The notes under the pieces are model-generated. The model was not told the DNA's origin. It did not search any database and worked only from the letters and a program-made list of their open reading frames with translations. Made by a program: the position numbers and the translations under genes. From Shimia aestuarii (GTDB lineage: Bacteria; Pseudomonadota; Alphaproteobacteria; Rhodobacterales; Rhodobacteraceae), in the NCBI RefSeq assembly GCF_900114635.1, contig NZ_FOTQ01000009.1:1-64000 (forward strand): DNA of 64,000 nt, written 5' to 3'. Of the stretch, positions 9,714 through 19,640 are shown one piece after another. Numbering within the stretch: the stretch's first letter is position 1; the number at the start of each line of letters is the position of its first letter.

Positions 9714-9745
9714 AAAAGCCCCGCCGGTTAGGCGGGGCTTTTTGC
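9714..9745 (+). terminator. intrinsic terminator after DUF2892 gene
   Basis: Stem AAAAGCCCCGCC / GGCGGGGCTTTTT with loop GGTTA, followed by a T-rich tail. Confidence 0.9.
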
Positions 9746-10035
9746 TTTTTGGGGAGGGGCCGGGTAGCGCCCGACCTTGGGCGAGGTGTTGTGTCTTTCC
9801 CGTTTTCGCTACGCGGATGGTTTGGGACCGGGCGTCGACCGACCGGGGTGGGCGAGCCAACCTGTTTTTGGGGCGCTTTATGGTGCCAAATACTGCCGAC
9901 GGTGGTGCGGAGGGAAGAGGGGGCAAAATCGCCCGCCCATGGGGCGGTCGGGCGATGCCCGGCGGCTTGCAGAGCAAGCCTTGATTCCGGGCTAGTGATT
10001 ATTGGCGGCAACTCAACCCAGAAACTATTTGAGTA
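9746..10035. other. GC-rich, palindrome-rich intergenic region
   Basis: No gene supported. It contains CGCCCGACC (9768-9776) complementary to GGTCGGGCG (9946-9954), the nested hairpin 9928-9956, and a three-base-loop hairpin GGCTTGC-AGA-GCAAGCC (9964-9980). It ends at the stop of the AT-rich orphan gene. See the shared-core repeat entries. Confidence 0.6.
9928..9956. repeat. GC-rich palindromic core repeat (copy A)
   Basis: ATCGCCCG (9928-9935) pairs with CGGGCGAT (9949-9956), enclosing CCCATGGGG and CGGT. The segment 9930-9954 is nearly identical to the reverse complement of 44799-44825: CGCCCGCCCATGGGG, then CGG, then TCGGGCG. Both copies lie next to an AT-rich orphan gene and a three-base-loop hairpin. 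Confidence 0.7.
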
Positions 10036-10583
10036 TCATGCGTCAGTGTATCTAATGTCAGCGTTTTCGATTTTTTCTATTAGTTGATTTAGGTCGTTCC
10101 TACATTCTTCAAAACTGTTGCCAAAGCCAATAATGTCGTTCGCGTTATGCGCGAAGTGCTTTTTGGAATGTCGAACGTCATAAACCGAACCATAGATGGA
10201 GTTTTCCACATAGTACCCAGCCGACGTGGTTGTGGAATCGTCTCTGGTGATCGTATTATTTAAGTGCGCTATTTGCCCATGGACCACTTCGTTACGTCGC
10301 TGCGAAAGCCTCTTAATGCGTTCGAGCATTGTATTCAGTTGTTTGAGCGTTTCGGAGTGGTTTTTAAGACGATATTCGGCCAAGCGTTCAATGGTGGTAG
10401 CTCTGGCCCGGAAAGACAATATCGCGCTGTAAGCTTGTGTATCGGAGAAGAAATCTCGAGACGCTAAGTTGGAGTACAGCAAGAATAGGCGAGTTTCCAA
10501 GTGTTCCCACTTGGAAACTGCGTACCCAATTGCGAGATAAAGTTCTCTAATATCTTGCGTGCCGTGTTTGAGAACGGGTTTCA

Positions 10584-10584
<1 letters not shown>
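10036..10584 (-). CDS. HEPN-like orphan protein, 182 aa
   Basis: All-helical soluble protein of unknown function. Residues 92-103 read R-L-S-Q-R-R-N-E-V-V-H-G, giving R97-N-x-x-x-H102. This matches the R-X4-6-H motif with a polar residue after Arg that marks HEPN-superfamily RNases. The gene is markedly AT-rich (bases 10081-10140: 23 of 60 are G or C) among GC-rich housekeeping genes. ATG 10584 overlaps the ettA stop (TGATG); a GTG at 10587 is an alternative. No cognate MNT-type antitoxin is adjacent. HEPN assignment rests on one motif plus helical appearance, so it is tentative. Confidence 0.6.
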
Positions 10585-12239
<1,655 letters not shown>

Positions 12240-12316
12240 GGGTGCCGACTCCGTTCGCCAAAAATCGTTTCAGGGGTGATAGCGGAGGGGGCGGGCGGGG
12301 GCAATCGGTTCCGCGT

Positions 12317-13192
12317 CTAGAGATGCTTTTCAAAGAAATGCGTCGGGTAGGGATCGTCGTTGAAGCGGTCGATCTGGTGCCAGCCGGTGGTTTCATAGAG
12401 GCGGATGGCTTCGGGGAGGGCGGCGTTGGTGTCGAGGCGGAGCGTTGTCATGCCAAGGCTGCGGGCCGTGTCTTCGGCGGCGGTCATCAGGCGTTTGGCA
12501 AGGCCCAGCCCGCGCGCCGCATCAGCGATCCAGAGACGTTTGATTTCACCATAGCCCTTGTCGGTGCCCTTGAGGCCGACGCAGCCCACGGGCAGGTCGT
12601 CAGACATGGCCAGAAGAAAGTTGCCGCGCGGCGGGATCATGTCGGTCGCCTCGGGATCAGCCGAGAGGTTGACGTCAAAGCCCTGCTCAAACCGGCGGGC
12701 CAGCTCGGCGTAATAGGCTTGGAGACAGTAAAGCGAGTCCGCGTCGCGGGGATCGGCGGCGATGATCTCGATATCGTCCTGTCCAAGCGCCGAGGCGATG
12801 AGGTCCATGGCCGCAAGCAGCGCTTGGGAATTGGGACCGCGCGCCAGAAGGGTCTGGGCGCGCGCGTCGGAGAGGGCGTTATAGGCGGTGAGCTCTTCCT
12901 GCCCTTTGGAGGTCAGGGTGGCGGTCCGGCGGCGGGCATCCTCGGGGTCGGGGGTCAGAAGGACAAGGTCTTCTTCCTGCAACGATTTGAGAAATCGGCT
13001 CAACAGCGTCTTGTCTAGGCCAAGATAGGTGCGCACGGTTTCAAGGTCGGCCCCGTCGCGCCCGATGGCGTGCAGGACCCGTGCCGCGCCCAGGGGGCGG
13101 CCGCGGCCAAGGAAAGACTGGTCCAGAACGCCGGTTTCGCGTGTGACAGCGCGGTTGAAGCGGCGGATGCGGGTGACGGGGTCGTGCGGCAT
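12317..13192 (-). CDS. MarR-type HTH regulator fused to GNAT acetyltransferase
   Basis: 291 residues. N-terminal winged helix (about 10-140; L-D-K-T-L-L-S-R-F-L-K-S-L as recognition region, D-P-E-D-A-R-R-R as wing) and C-terminal GNAT domain (about 150-290; acetyl-CoA loop A-R-G-L-G-L-A-K-R-L near 235). Such bifunctional proteins form a known family; the substrate is not known. Divergent to nadD, 125 bases away, and same direction as ettA 77 bases downstream. It may autoregulate or act on nadD, but no operator is evident. Confidence 0.88.
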   Translation of the reverse strand: MPHDPVTRIRRFNRAVTRETGVLDQSFLGRGRPLGAARVLHAIGRDGADLETVRTYLGLDKTLLSRFLKSLQEEDLVLLTPDPEDARRRTATLTSKGQEELTAYNALSDARAQTLLARGPNSQALLAAMDLIASALGQDDIEIIAADPRDADSLYCLQAYYAELARRFEQGFDVNLSADPEATDMIPPRGNFLLAMSDDLPVGCVGLKGTDKGYGEIKRLWIADAARGLGLAKRLMTAAEDTARSLGMTTLRLDTNAALPEAIRLYETTGWHQIDRFNDDPYPTHFFEKHL

Positions 13193-13317
13193 AGTTTACC
13201 TTGGTCAACTGTTTTCCAACTTCTAGGGAGCGGATTTGTCGGGGTCAAGCGGGGAGAGGCGCGTCGAGGGCGGGCTTTGCGGTTGACAGGGGGCGGGGGC
13301 AGGGCAAGAAACCCTTG

Positions 13318-13917
13318 ATGCGAAATGGATTGCCATACGTCGCGCCGGGTCAGGTTATCGGGCTCTTGGGGGGATCGTTTGATCCGCCCCACCAAGGACA
13401 TGTGCATATCACTCGCGAGGCACTGCGCCGGTTCGGGCTGGACCGGGTGTGGTGGCTGGTGTCACCGGGCAATCCGTTGAAAGAGCGCGGCCCGGCGGCG
13501 CTGAGCCGACGTATGGCGGCGGCGCGCGAGATCATGCAGCACCCGCGGGTGCATGTCTCGGATTTCGAGGCGCAGGCCGGAACGCGCTATACGGCAGAGA
13601 CGATTGTCAGGTTGCAGGCGGCCTGTCCGCAGGCCCGGTTTGTCTGGCTCATGGGCGCGGATAATCTGGCGCAGTTTCACCTCTGGAAAGACTGGCAGGA
13701 GATCATGGCGCGGGTGCCGGTTGGTGTGATGGCGCGCCCGGGTGATCGGGTCGAGGCGCGCACGGCCAAGGCGGCGCAGGTGTTCCGGCATGCCCGGATC
13801 GCGCCGCGGCAAAGCCGCGCGTTGGGGCAGGCAGCAGCTCCGGCATGGTGTTTTGTCAATGTGCCGATGGTGGATGTCAGCTCGACCCGTATCCGTGCCA
13901 GCGGGCGCTGGCGCTAG
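13318..13917 (+). CDS. nadD: nicotinate-nucleotide adenylyltransferase
   Basis: 199 residues; adenylates nicotinate mononucleotide in NAD synthesis. Nucleotidyltransferase motif [12 protein letters not shown] at 18-29 and C-terminal V-S-S-T-R-I-R near 190. ATG 13318 was chosen because the upstream in-frame stretch from 13201 is low-complexity and would put the catalytic motif too deep. The end overlaps the convergent EamA gene by 4 bases. In many roseobacters nadD sits near rsfS; that gene is not here. Confidence 0.93.
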   Translation: MRNGLPYVAPGQVIGLLGGSFDPPHQGHVHITREALRRFGLDRVWWLVSPGNPLKERGPAALSRRMAAAREIMQHPRVHVSDFEAQAGTRYTAETIVRLQAACPQARFVWLMGADNLAQFHLWKDWQEIMARVPVGVMARPGDRVEARTAKAAQVFRHARIAPRQSRALGQAAAPAWCFVNVPMVDVSSTRIRASGRWR

Positions 13918-14747
13918 GGTTTGCGGGGCAGGGCGGCGCTGGTGATCCCGGCGCCGATGATGAGGGTAAGTCCGCCCCATGTCAGAGGGTCCGGCAGGTC
14001 GCCAAAGACAAGCCAGCCAAGCGCGACGGCGCCGACAAGTTGGAAATAGACATACGGGGCAAGTGCGGCGGCTTCGGCGCGGGCATAGGCGAAGAGCAAC
14101 AGGAAGTTGCCTCCGAGCGAAAAGACCGCGCTGGCGATTGTCAGGCCCACGAGGGCAGGTGTCAGGGCGGGCGTGAGCATCCAGCAGAACGGGGTCAGCA
14201 CAAGGGCGCTCAGGAAAAGCTGTGTGAACAGAAGGCTGCCGGGGCGGGCCACGGTCGAGAGCCAGCGTGAGGCGGTGAGAAATGCGCCGTAGAACGTGCC
14301 TGCGAGAACGGCAAACGCCATGCCGGGACCCATGCTGAGGCTGGGGCGTACCACGAGCAACACGCCGACAAAGCCGACGGCCATGAGCAGCGTGCGCAGG
14401 GGCGTGACCTTTTCCCCCAGAAGCAGCACGGAAAGTGCGTAGCTGACGATGGGGCCAACGAAAAAGGCGGCAAAGACATCCGCGACGGGCGCATGTTTCA
14501 GGGCGAACTGGATCGAGGTGATCCCGCCAGCCAGCAGCATCGCGCGCAGCCAGATGCGCCAGTCGCGCAGGGCGCGCAGCGTATCGGCCCGCGCCAGGGG
14601 CAGTGCGATCAGGCTGCCCAGCACAAAGCGCGACCACGCCACGAAGAGCGGGCTGACGCCGTGTTCGGTGCTCAGCAGCTTGCCTGCCGTGTCCCCGGCG
14701 GGGATCATCGACATGGCAACGAACATGAGGGCGGCGAGTTTCCACAT
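13914..14747 (-). CDS. EamA/DMT-superfamily transporter
   Basis: 277 residues with ten predicted membrane helices in two EamA repeats (about 5-135 and 145-270). Start ATG 14747 gives [10 protein letters not shown] directly into helix 1; the longer reading to 14945 is antisense to the dacB start and is rejected. DMT exporters carry metabolites or amino acids; the substrate cannot be told. Convergent with nadD and divergent from dacB. Confidence 0.85.
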   Translation of the reverse strand: MWKLAALMFVAMSMIPAGDTAGKLLSTEHGVSPLFVAWSRFVLGSLIALPLARADTLRALRDWRIWLRAMLLAGGITSIQFALKHAPVADVFAAFFVGPIVSYALSVLLLGEKVTPLRTLLMAVGFVGVLLVVRPSLSMGPGMAFAVLAGTFYGAFLTASRWLSTVARPGSLLFTQLFLSALVLTPFCWMLTPALTPALVGLTIASAVFSLGGNFLLLFAYARAEAAALAPYVYFQLVGAVALGWLVFGDLPDPLTWGGLTLIIGAGITSAALPRKP

Positions 14748-14833
14748 GGGTCGCCAGTAACATGTTGGCGACAGGCTCAAAAGCACGTTCTTGGTTCTTG
14801 TAAGCCGTCGCGGGGCGGGGTTAGAATCACGGA

Positions 14834-16324
14834 ATGAGAAAGTCATTTTCGAGACGGGTATTTCTGGCAGGGCTTTTGTCCGGGGCGGCGGTTCCGGGCT
14901 GGGCGAACCCGCCCAAGGTCTCGTTGCGCCCGGTGCTGCGCCCATCTTCGCTTCTGGCGCGCTCGGCGCCGGGGATGGCGACGCTGATCAAGGCCGCCGG
15001 GGTCAGTGGCGTTGTGGGCTGCGCGGTCGCCAATGCCCGGACCGGGGAGATGCTGGAAAGCCACGGGGCGGAAACCGGGCTGCCCCCGGCCAGTGTGACC
15101 AAGGCGCTGACCGCCCTCTATGCGCTTGAAACGCTGGGGCCGGACTATCGGTTCAAAACGCGGTTGGTGGCGGTCGGAACCCTGTCCAATGGTGTGCTGA
15201 ACGGGGATCTCGTGCTGAGCGGGGGCGGCGATCCGACGCTGGACACGAACGGATTGGCCGAGTTGGCCCGCCAGCTCAAGGCCGCCGGGGTGCGCGAGGT
15301 CACCGGGCGGTTCCTTGTTTGGGGGGGCGTGTTGCCGCGGGTTGTACGCATCGACAACAAGCAGCCTGATCACGCAGGGTATAACCCGTCGGTTTCGGGG
15401 CTGTCGCTGAACTACAATCGGGTGCATTTCGAATGGAAACGGGGCGCCAAGGATTATGCCGTGACGATGGATGCGCGCTCGGACCGCTATCGTCCGGCCG
15501 TGACAGTCGCGCGCATGAATATCACCAACCGAGATCTGCCGGTCTATACTTTCAAGCAGGTCAATGGCGTTGATCATTGGACCGTGGCGCGTTCGGCGCT
15601 TGGAAACGGGGGCGCGCGCTGGCTTCCGGTGCGGCAGCCCGAGCTTTATGCCGGAGAGGTCATGCGCACGCTGGCTCGGTCTCACGGGATTGTCCTGAAA
15701 CAAGCCAAGATGACCAGCGGCGCACCTCAAGGGGCTACGCTGGCGACACTTTCCAGCGACCCGTTGCGCGACATCCTCAAAGGCATGCTGAAATATTCGA
15801 CCAACATCACGGCGGAAATCGTGGGGATGACCGCCAGCCGGGCCCGTGGCGCGCAGTTCAGCGATATTCGGGGATCGGCGGATGCGATGAACCAGTGGGC
15901 GGCGCAAACGCTGGGCATGGCGCATGCGGCCCTGGTCGACCATTCCGGTCTGGGAGAGGACTCGCGTATGCGGGCCAGCGAGTTGGTGCAGGTGCTGAGC
16001 CGTGCCGAACGCCAGCAGGTGCTGCGCCCGATCCTCAAGGACATTCGTTTGCGTGGGAAAAACGGCAAGGTGGACAAGTTCCATCCGCTGAAGGTGCAGG
16101 CCAAGACCGGAACGCTGCATTTTGTCAGCGGGCTGGCCGGGTATGTCAGCGCCCCCGGTGACAGCGAACTGGCCTTTGCGATTTTTGTGGCGGATACATC
16201 GGCGCGGGACCGGCTCATCGGCCCGGATCGCGAGCGCCCGCCCGGTGCGCGGACATGGAACCGCAATGCAAAGGCACTTCAGCAAAGCCTTCTGGAACGT
16301 TGGGGCGCGGTCTATGGGTCGTGA
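14834..16324 (+). CDS. dacB: D-alanyl-D-alanine carboxypeptidase/endopeptidase (PBP4, DacB)
   Basis: A 496-residue periplasmic peptidoglycan hydrolase of the S13 family. Catalytic S87-V-T-K90 and K-T-G near 424 are present. The N-terminus M-R-K-S-F-S-R-R-V-F-L-A-G-L matches the twin-arginine pattern S-R-R-x-F-L before a hydrophobic stretch and a cleavage site near W-A, so export may be by Tat rather than Sec. Its convergent neighbour is an L,D-transpeptidase, another cell-wall enzyme. Confidence 0.92.
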   Translation: MRKSFSRRVFLAGLLSGAAVPGWANPPKVSLRPVLRPSSLLARSAPGMATLIKAAGVSGVVGCAVANARTGEMLESHGAETGLPPASVTKALTALYALETLGPDYRFKTRLVAVGTLSNGVLNGDLVLSGGGDPTLDTNGLAELARQLKAAGVREVTGRFLVWGGVLPRVVRIDNKQPDHAGYNPSVSGLSLNYNRVHFEWKRGAKDYAVTMDARSDRYRPAVTVARMNITNRDLPVYTFKQVNGVDHWTVARSALGNGGARWLPVRQPELYAGEVMRTLARSHGIVLKQAKMTSGAPQGATLATLSSDPLRDILKGMLKYSTNITAEIVGMTASRARGAQFSDIRGSADAMNQWAAQTLGMAHAALVDHSGLGEDSRMRASELVQVLSRAERQQVLRPILKDIRLRGKNGKVDKFHPLKVQAKTGTLHFVSGLAGYVSAPGDSELAFAIFVADTSARDRLIGPDRERPPGARTWNRNAKALQQSLLERWGAVYGS

Positions 16325-16340
16325 TCCGGTTTGGGTCTGA

Positions 16341-16790
16341 TCACTCGGGCGGTGGCGCGATGATTTCGACCCACATGTTTTTCAGGCCGACCGATAGCGT
16401 GAGATCAAAGAGGATCTCGGCGTTTTCCGGATGCAGGCGTACGCAGCCGGCCGACGCGGGCGTGCCCAGCCGCGCGGTCTGATCAGTGCCATGCACCGCG
16501 TAATTGCCATTGAAGAAGATGGCAAAGGGCATGGGTGCATTGTTGTAAAGAGACGAGCGGTGATACCGCGACAGGGATTGCGCGCGAAAGAGGCCATTCG
16601 GCGTGCATTTGCCGGGGCGTGCCGTGGATACCGGCCAGTCGCGAAAAATGGGCCAGCCGTCAAAGTAGACAGTAAGCGTCTGGGTTGTCTTGTTGACGCG
16701 GGCGACTACGGTTTCCGTCGCGCCCGCCGTTGCGACCCCCGGAAGGAGCGCGCAGAGAAGGGCGACAAGGAAACCGCGGAGAGACCTCAT
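16341..16790 (-). CDS. L,D-transpeptidase (YkuD)
   Basis: 149 residues, signal peptide about 1-22 (A-T-A-G-A), YkuD domain about 27-145. Catalytic motif H100-G-T-D-Q ... S-A-G-C116-V-R118-L-H is complete. Single-domain, short members crosslink peptidoglycan or attach protein. Its ATG overlaps the stop of the TerB-like gene (TGATG), so they are co-translated. Convergent with dacB 16 bases away. Confidence 0.9.
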   Translation of the reverse strand: MRSLRGFLVALLCALLPGVATAGATETVVARVNKTTQTLTVYFDGWPIFRDWPVSTARPGKCTPNGLFRAQSLSRYHRSSLYNNAPMPFAIFFNGNYAVHGTDQTARLGTPASAGCVRLHPENAEILFDLTLSVGLKNMWVEIIAPPPE

Positions 16791-17227
16791 CAGGTCATGT
16801 GACGCGCCCGGGCGCCGCGTTCGATCCCGGCGGCATGGAGGCGGTCGATTTCAAGCTCGTAGCGGATTTCCTCGAGCAGGCGCAATTCCGGTTCCGCCAG
16901 CGAGCCGTCGGCGGCGGCCACGTCACAAGCCAGCGCATAGGCCGTTTCATAAAGCCGCTCGGGCAGGTTGTCGCGCACGAGGCCGAAAAGCGCGGCCAGC
17001 CCGTCCTCCTGCTCGAAGAGGTCGAACACGATCTGGCTCACTGTTTTCAAACGGTCGACATCGTATTCACCAAAGACGGGCAGGTTGTTCACCGCCGTCT
17101 GGATCTTGATCAGTTCGGCGGTGCGGATGGTTTCATCGCTGGCCGAAATGGCGACCATGACAGCCACGAGGCAGTCCTGCGGGGTAAGCGGGGTAAGAAT
17201 GTCGTCTGCCACTGTCGATTTCCTCAT
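16790..17227 (-). CDS. TerB-family protein
   Basis: 145 residues from ATG 17227 (161 if started at 17275). Helical TerB-like fold with acidic metal-site pattern (A-S-D-E-T-I-R-T-A-E near 27, D-V-A-A-A-D-G-S-L-A-E-P-E near 110). Cytoplasmic. TerB homologues occur in tellurite/stress loci, but this lone copy sits with an L,D-transpeptidase, so its role is unknown. Divergent to lysS. Confidence 0.82.
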   Translation of the reverse strand: MRKSTVADDILTPLTPQDCLVAVMVAISASDETIRTAELIKIQTAVNNLPVFGEYDVDRLKTVSQIVFDLFEQEDGLAALFGLVRDNLPERLYETAYALACDVAAADGSLAEPELRLLEEIRYELEIDRLHAAGIERGARARHMT

Positions 17228-17347
17228 GAATGCGGTGTTGCAGCGCAGAATATTGACTGGCGACGTCAGGAGCAATAGGAAGCGTCAGATTGCCGGATGC
17301 AATGATGTGACCGGCCGCAAAACCCCTTGCATGAACCGGAGATGGAC

Positions 17348-18922
17348 ATGTCTGACCTGCGCGACGCAGCCCTCGTATCGAAAGCCTGGCCCTTTGAAGA
17401 AGCGCGCCGGGTGCTCAAACGGTACAAGGACAAGGCGCCGGAGAAGGGATACGTGCTGTTCGAGACCGGCTATGGCCCGTCAGGGCTGCCGCATATCGGC
17501 ACCTTCGGGGAAGTGGCGCGCACGACGATGATCCGCACGGCGTTCGAGGCGATTTCGGACATTCCGACCAAGCTGATCTGTTTCTCGGACGATCTGGACG
17601 GCATGCGCAAAGTACCGGGCAACGTGCCGAATGCGGAGATGTTGCAGGAGCATCTGCAAAAGCCGCTGACCTCGGTGCCGGACCCGTTTGGCGAATATGA
17701 CAGCTTTGGCGATCACAACAACGCCATGCTGCGCCGGTTCCTCGACACGTTCGGGTTCGAGTATGAATTCTACTCGGCCACCGAGTTCTATCGCTCGGGC
17801 CAGTTCGACGAGATTCTGCTCAGGGCGGCAGAGCGCTATGACGACATCATGGCGATCATGCTGAAGTCCTTGCGCGAAGAGCGTCGCCAGACCTACTCGA
17901 TCTTCCTGCCCATTCACCCGGAAACGGGTCGGGTGCTTTATGTGCCGATGAAAGAGGTCAACGCCAAGGACGGCACGATCACTTTTGACGACGAGGACGG
18001 CAAGGAGTGGACGCTGCCGGTCACGGGCGGCAACGTGAAGCTGCAGTGGAAACCGGATTTCGGCGCGCGCTGGGCGGCGCTGGGTGTCGATTTCGAGATG
18101 TATGGCAAGGACCACTCGACCAATACGCCGATCTATGACGGCATCTGTCGGGCGCTGGGGGTGCGGGCGCCGGAGCATTTCACTTATGAGCTGTTCCTTG
18201 ATGAAAACGGACAGAAAATCTCGAAGTCATCTGGCAATGGCGTGTCGATCGACGAATGGCTGACCTATGCCTCGACCGAGAGCCTGTCCTATTTCATGTA
18301 TCAGAAACCCAAGACCGCCAAGCGGATGCATTTTGATGTCATCCCCAAGGCGATGGACGAATATCATCAGCAGCTGCGGGCCTATCATGGGCAGGATCTC
18401 AAGGCGCAGCTGAACAACCCGGTGTGGCATATCCATGGTGGGGACGTGCCGCAGAGCAACATGGTGGTTCCGTATTCGATGCTGCTGAACCTCGCATCGG
18501 TGGCCGGAGCGGAAGAGAAAGACCAGCTTTGGGGCTTTATCCAGCGCTATGCGCCGGAGGCCAGTGCCGAGACGCACCCCGATCTGGATGCGGCGGCGGG
18601 ATTTGCGGTGCGCTACTACAATGACTTCGTGAAGCCGACCAAGGTGTATCGCGCGCCGAGCGATCTTGAGCGCGAAGCGCTGGAAGAGCTGCGTGACAAG
18701 CTGAAAACGTGGGAAGGTGGCGCGGATGCGGACGAGCTGCAGTCGCTGGTCTTCTCAGTCGGGCGCGAGCGGTTCGACCCGATGCGCGATTGGTTCAAGG
18801 CGCTTTACGAAGTGCTGTTGGGCGCAAGCCAGGGGCCGCGTTTCGGCGGGTTCATCGCGCTTTATGGGGTTGAGGAAACCATTGCCCTGATCGAGCAGGG
18901 GCTGGCGGGCGAGCTAGCCTGA
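17348..18922 (+). CDS. lysS: lysyl-tRNA synthetase, class I
   Basis: 524 residues; charges tRNA-Lys using the class I Rossmann core rather than the common class II enzyme. HIGH-equivalent P-H-I-G near 48 and KMSKS-equivalent K-I-S-K-S near 290. Class I LysRS is found in alphaproteobacteria, archaea and spirochaetes. ATG 17348 chosen: GGAG at 17338-17341, spacing 6; ATG 17342 and TTG 17327 are in frame but poorly spaced. Terminator follows. Confidence 0.95.
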   Translation: MSDLRDAALVSKAWPFEEARRVLKRYKDKAPEKGYVLFETGYGPSGLPHIGTFGEVARTTMIRTAFEAISDIPTKLICFSDDLDGMRKVPGNVPNAEMLQEHLQKPLTSVPDPFGEYDSFGDHNNAMLRRFLDTFGFEYEFYSATEFYRSGQFDEILLRAAERYDDIMAIMLKSLREERRQTYSIFLPIHPETGRVLYVPMKEVNAKDGTITFDDEDGKEWTLPVTGGNVKLQWKPDFGARWAALGVDFEMYGKDHSTNTPIYDGICRALGVRAPEHFTYELFLDENGQKISKSSGNGVSIDEWLTYASTESLSYFMYQKPKTAKRMHFDVIPKAMDEYHQQLRAYHGQDLKAQLNNPVWHIHGGDVPQSNMVVPYSMLLNLASVAGAEEKDQLWGFIQRYAPEASAETHPDLDAAAGFAVRYYNDFVKPTKVYRAPSDLEREALEELRDKLKTWEGGADADELQSLVFSVGRERFDPMRDWFKALYEVLLGASQGPRFGGFIALYGVEETIALIEQGLAGELA

Positions 18923-18955
18923 TTAGAAGCCAAGCTTGACGATTTGAGATGCGTG

Positions 18956-18988
18956 TGACCCCGCCAATGGCGGGGTCATGTCGTTTCA
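18956..18988 (+). terminator. intrinsic terminator after lysS
   Basis: Perfect 10-bp stem TGACCCCGCC / GGCGGGGTCA with loop AAT, followed by TGTCGTTT. Confidence 0.8.
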
Positions 18989-19051
18989 GAACCCACCTAA
19001 AACGATCTGCTGCCTGTTCTGTTGCGTAATTATGCGCAGGAGGATGGAGAC

Positions 19052-19453
19052 ATGCGTGTTTTTCTTTCGTTTGTGATGGCACTCGGGCTTTGGGGGGCGG
19101 TGGCGTCCGCCAATCAGGATGACGTGAAGTTCGTGATCGAAAGCCAAATGGAGGCCTTTAAGGCCGATGACATGGCCGGGGCGTTTGATTTTGCGGCAGA
19201 CGGGATTCAGAAGGTATTTGGCACAGCCGAACGGTTTGGCGAGATGGTGCGGCGGGGCTATCCGATGGTGCATCGCCCTGAAGAGGTGGTCTTTCTGGAG
19301 TTCCGCCAGGAAGCGGGATCGCTTTGGCAGAAGGTGCTGGTCACGGACCAGTCCGGCGTGGTGCATGTGCTTGACTACGAGATGATCCCGACCGAGTCCG
19401 GCTGGCGGATTGGCGCAGTCCTGTTGATGAAGCGCGCCGTCGTGGGGACATAG
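19052..19453 (+). CDS. DUF4864 exported protein
   Basis: 133 residues with a signal peptide (M-R-V-F-L-S-F-V-M-A-L-G-L-W-G, cleavage near A-S-A). The body matches DUF4864: I-E-S-Q-M-E-A-F-K-A-D-D, then F-G-x-M-V-R-R-G-Y-P-M-V and W-R-I-x-A-V-L. GGAG precedes ATG 19052. Periplasmic, function unknown. Monocistronic by position. Confidence 0.82.
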   Translation: MRVFLSFVMALGLWGAVASANQDDVKFVIESQMEAFKADDMAGAFDFAADGIQKVFGTAERFGEMVRRGYPMVHRPEEVVFLEFRQEAGSLWQKVLVTDQSGVVHVLDYEMIPTESGWRIGAVLLMKRAVVGT

Positions 19454-19640
19454 ACGCAACGGATAAAGATTTGTTTCTTATAAGTTAAATCCCAAAGCGT
19501 AGCGTTTGGGACGGTCGTCTAAGGCCGTGAAAACCCCTTGTCTGATATTTCCCTGCTGTACCGGTTCCAGGGCCGGGGAGTGAGCCAAGCAGCGAAAAGT
19601 GACGGTGCCCCGACGAAGATGGGGTGCAGAAAGGGATTTC
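19454..19640 (+). promoter_or_regulatory. leader region of beta-helix gene with inverted repeat
   Basis: 187 bases. TCCCAAA (19490-19496) and TTTGGGA (19505-19511) form a stem with an 8-base loop; CCGG repeats follow near 19560-19580. It could be an operator or a structured mRNA leader. No known riboswitch core is recognisable. Confidence 0.4.
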
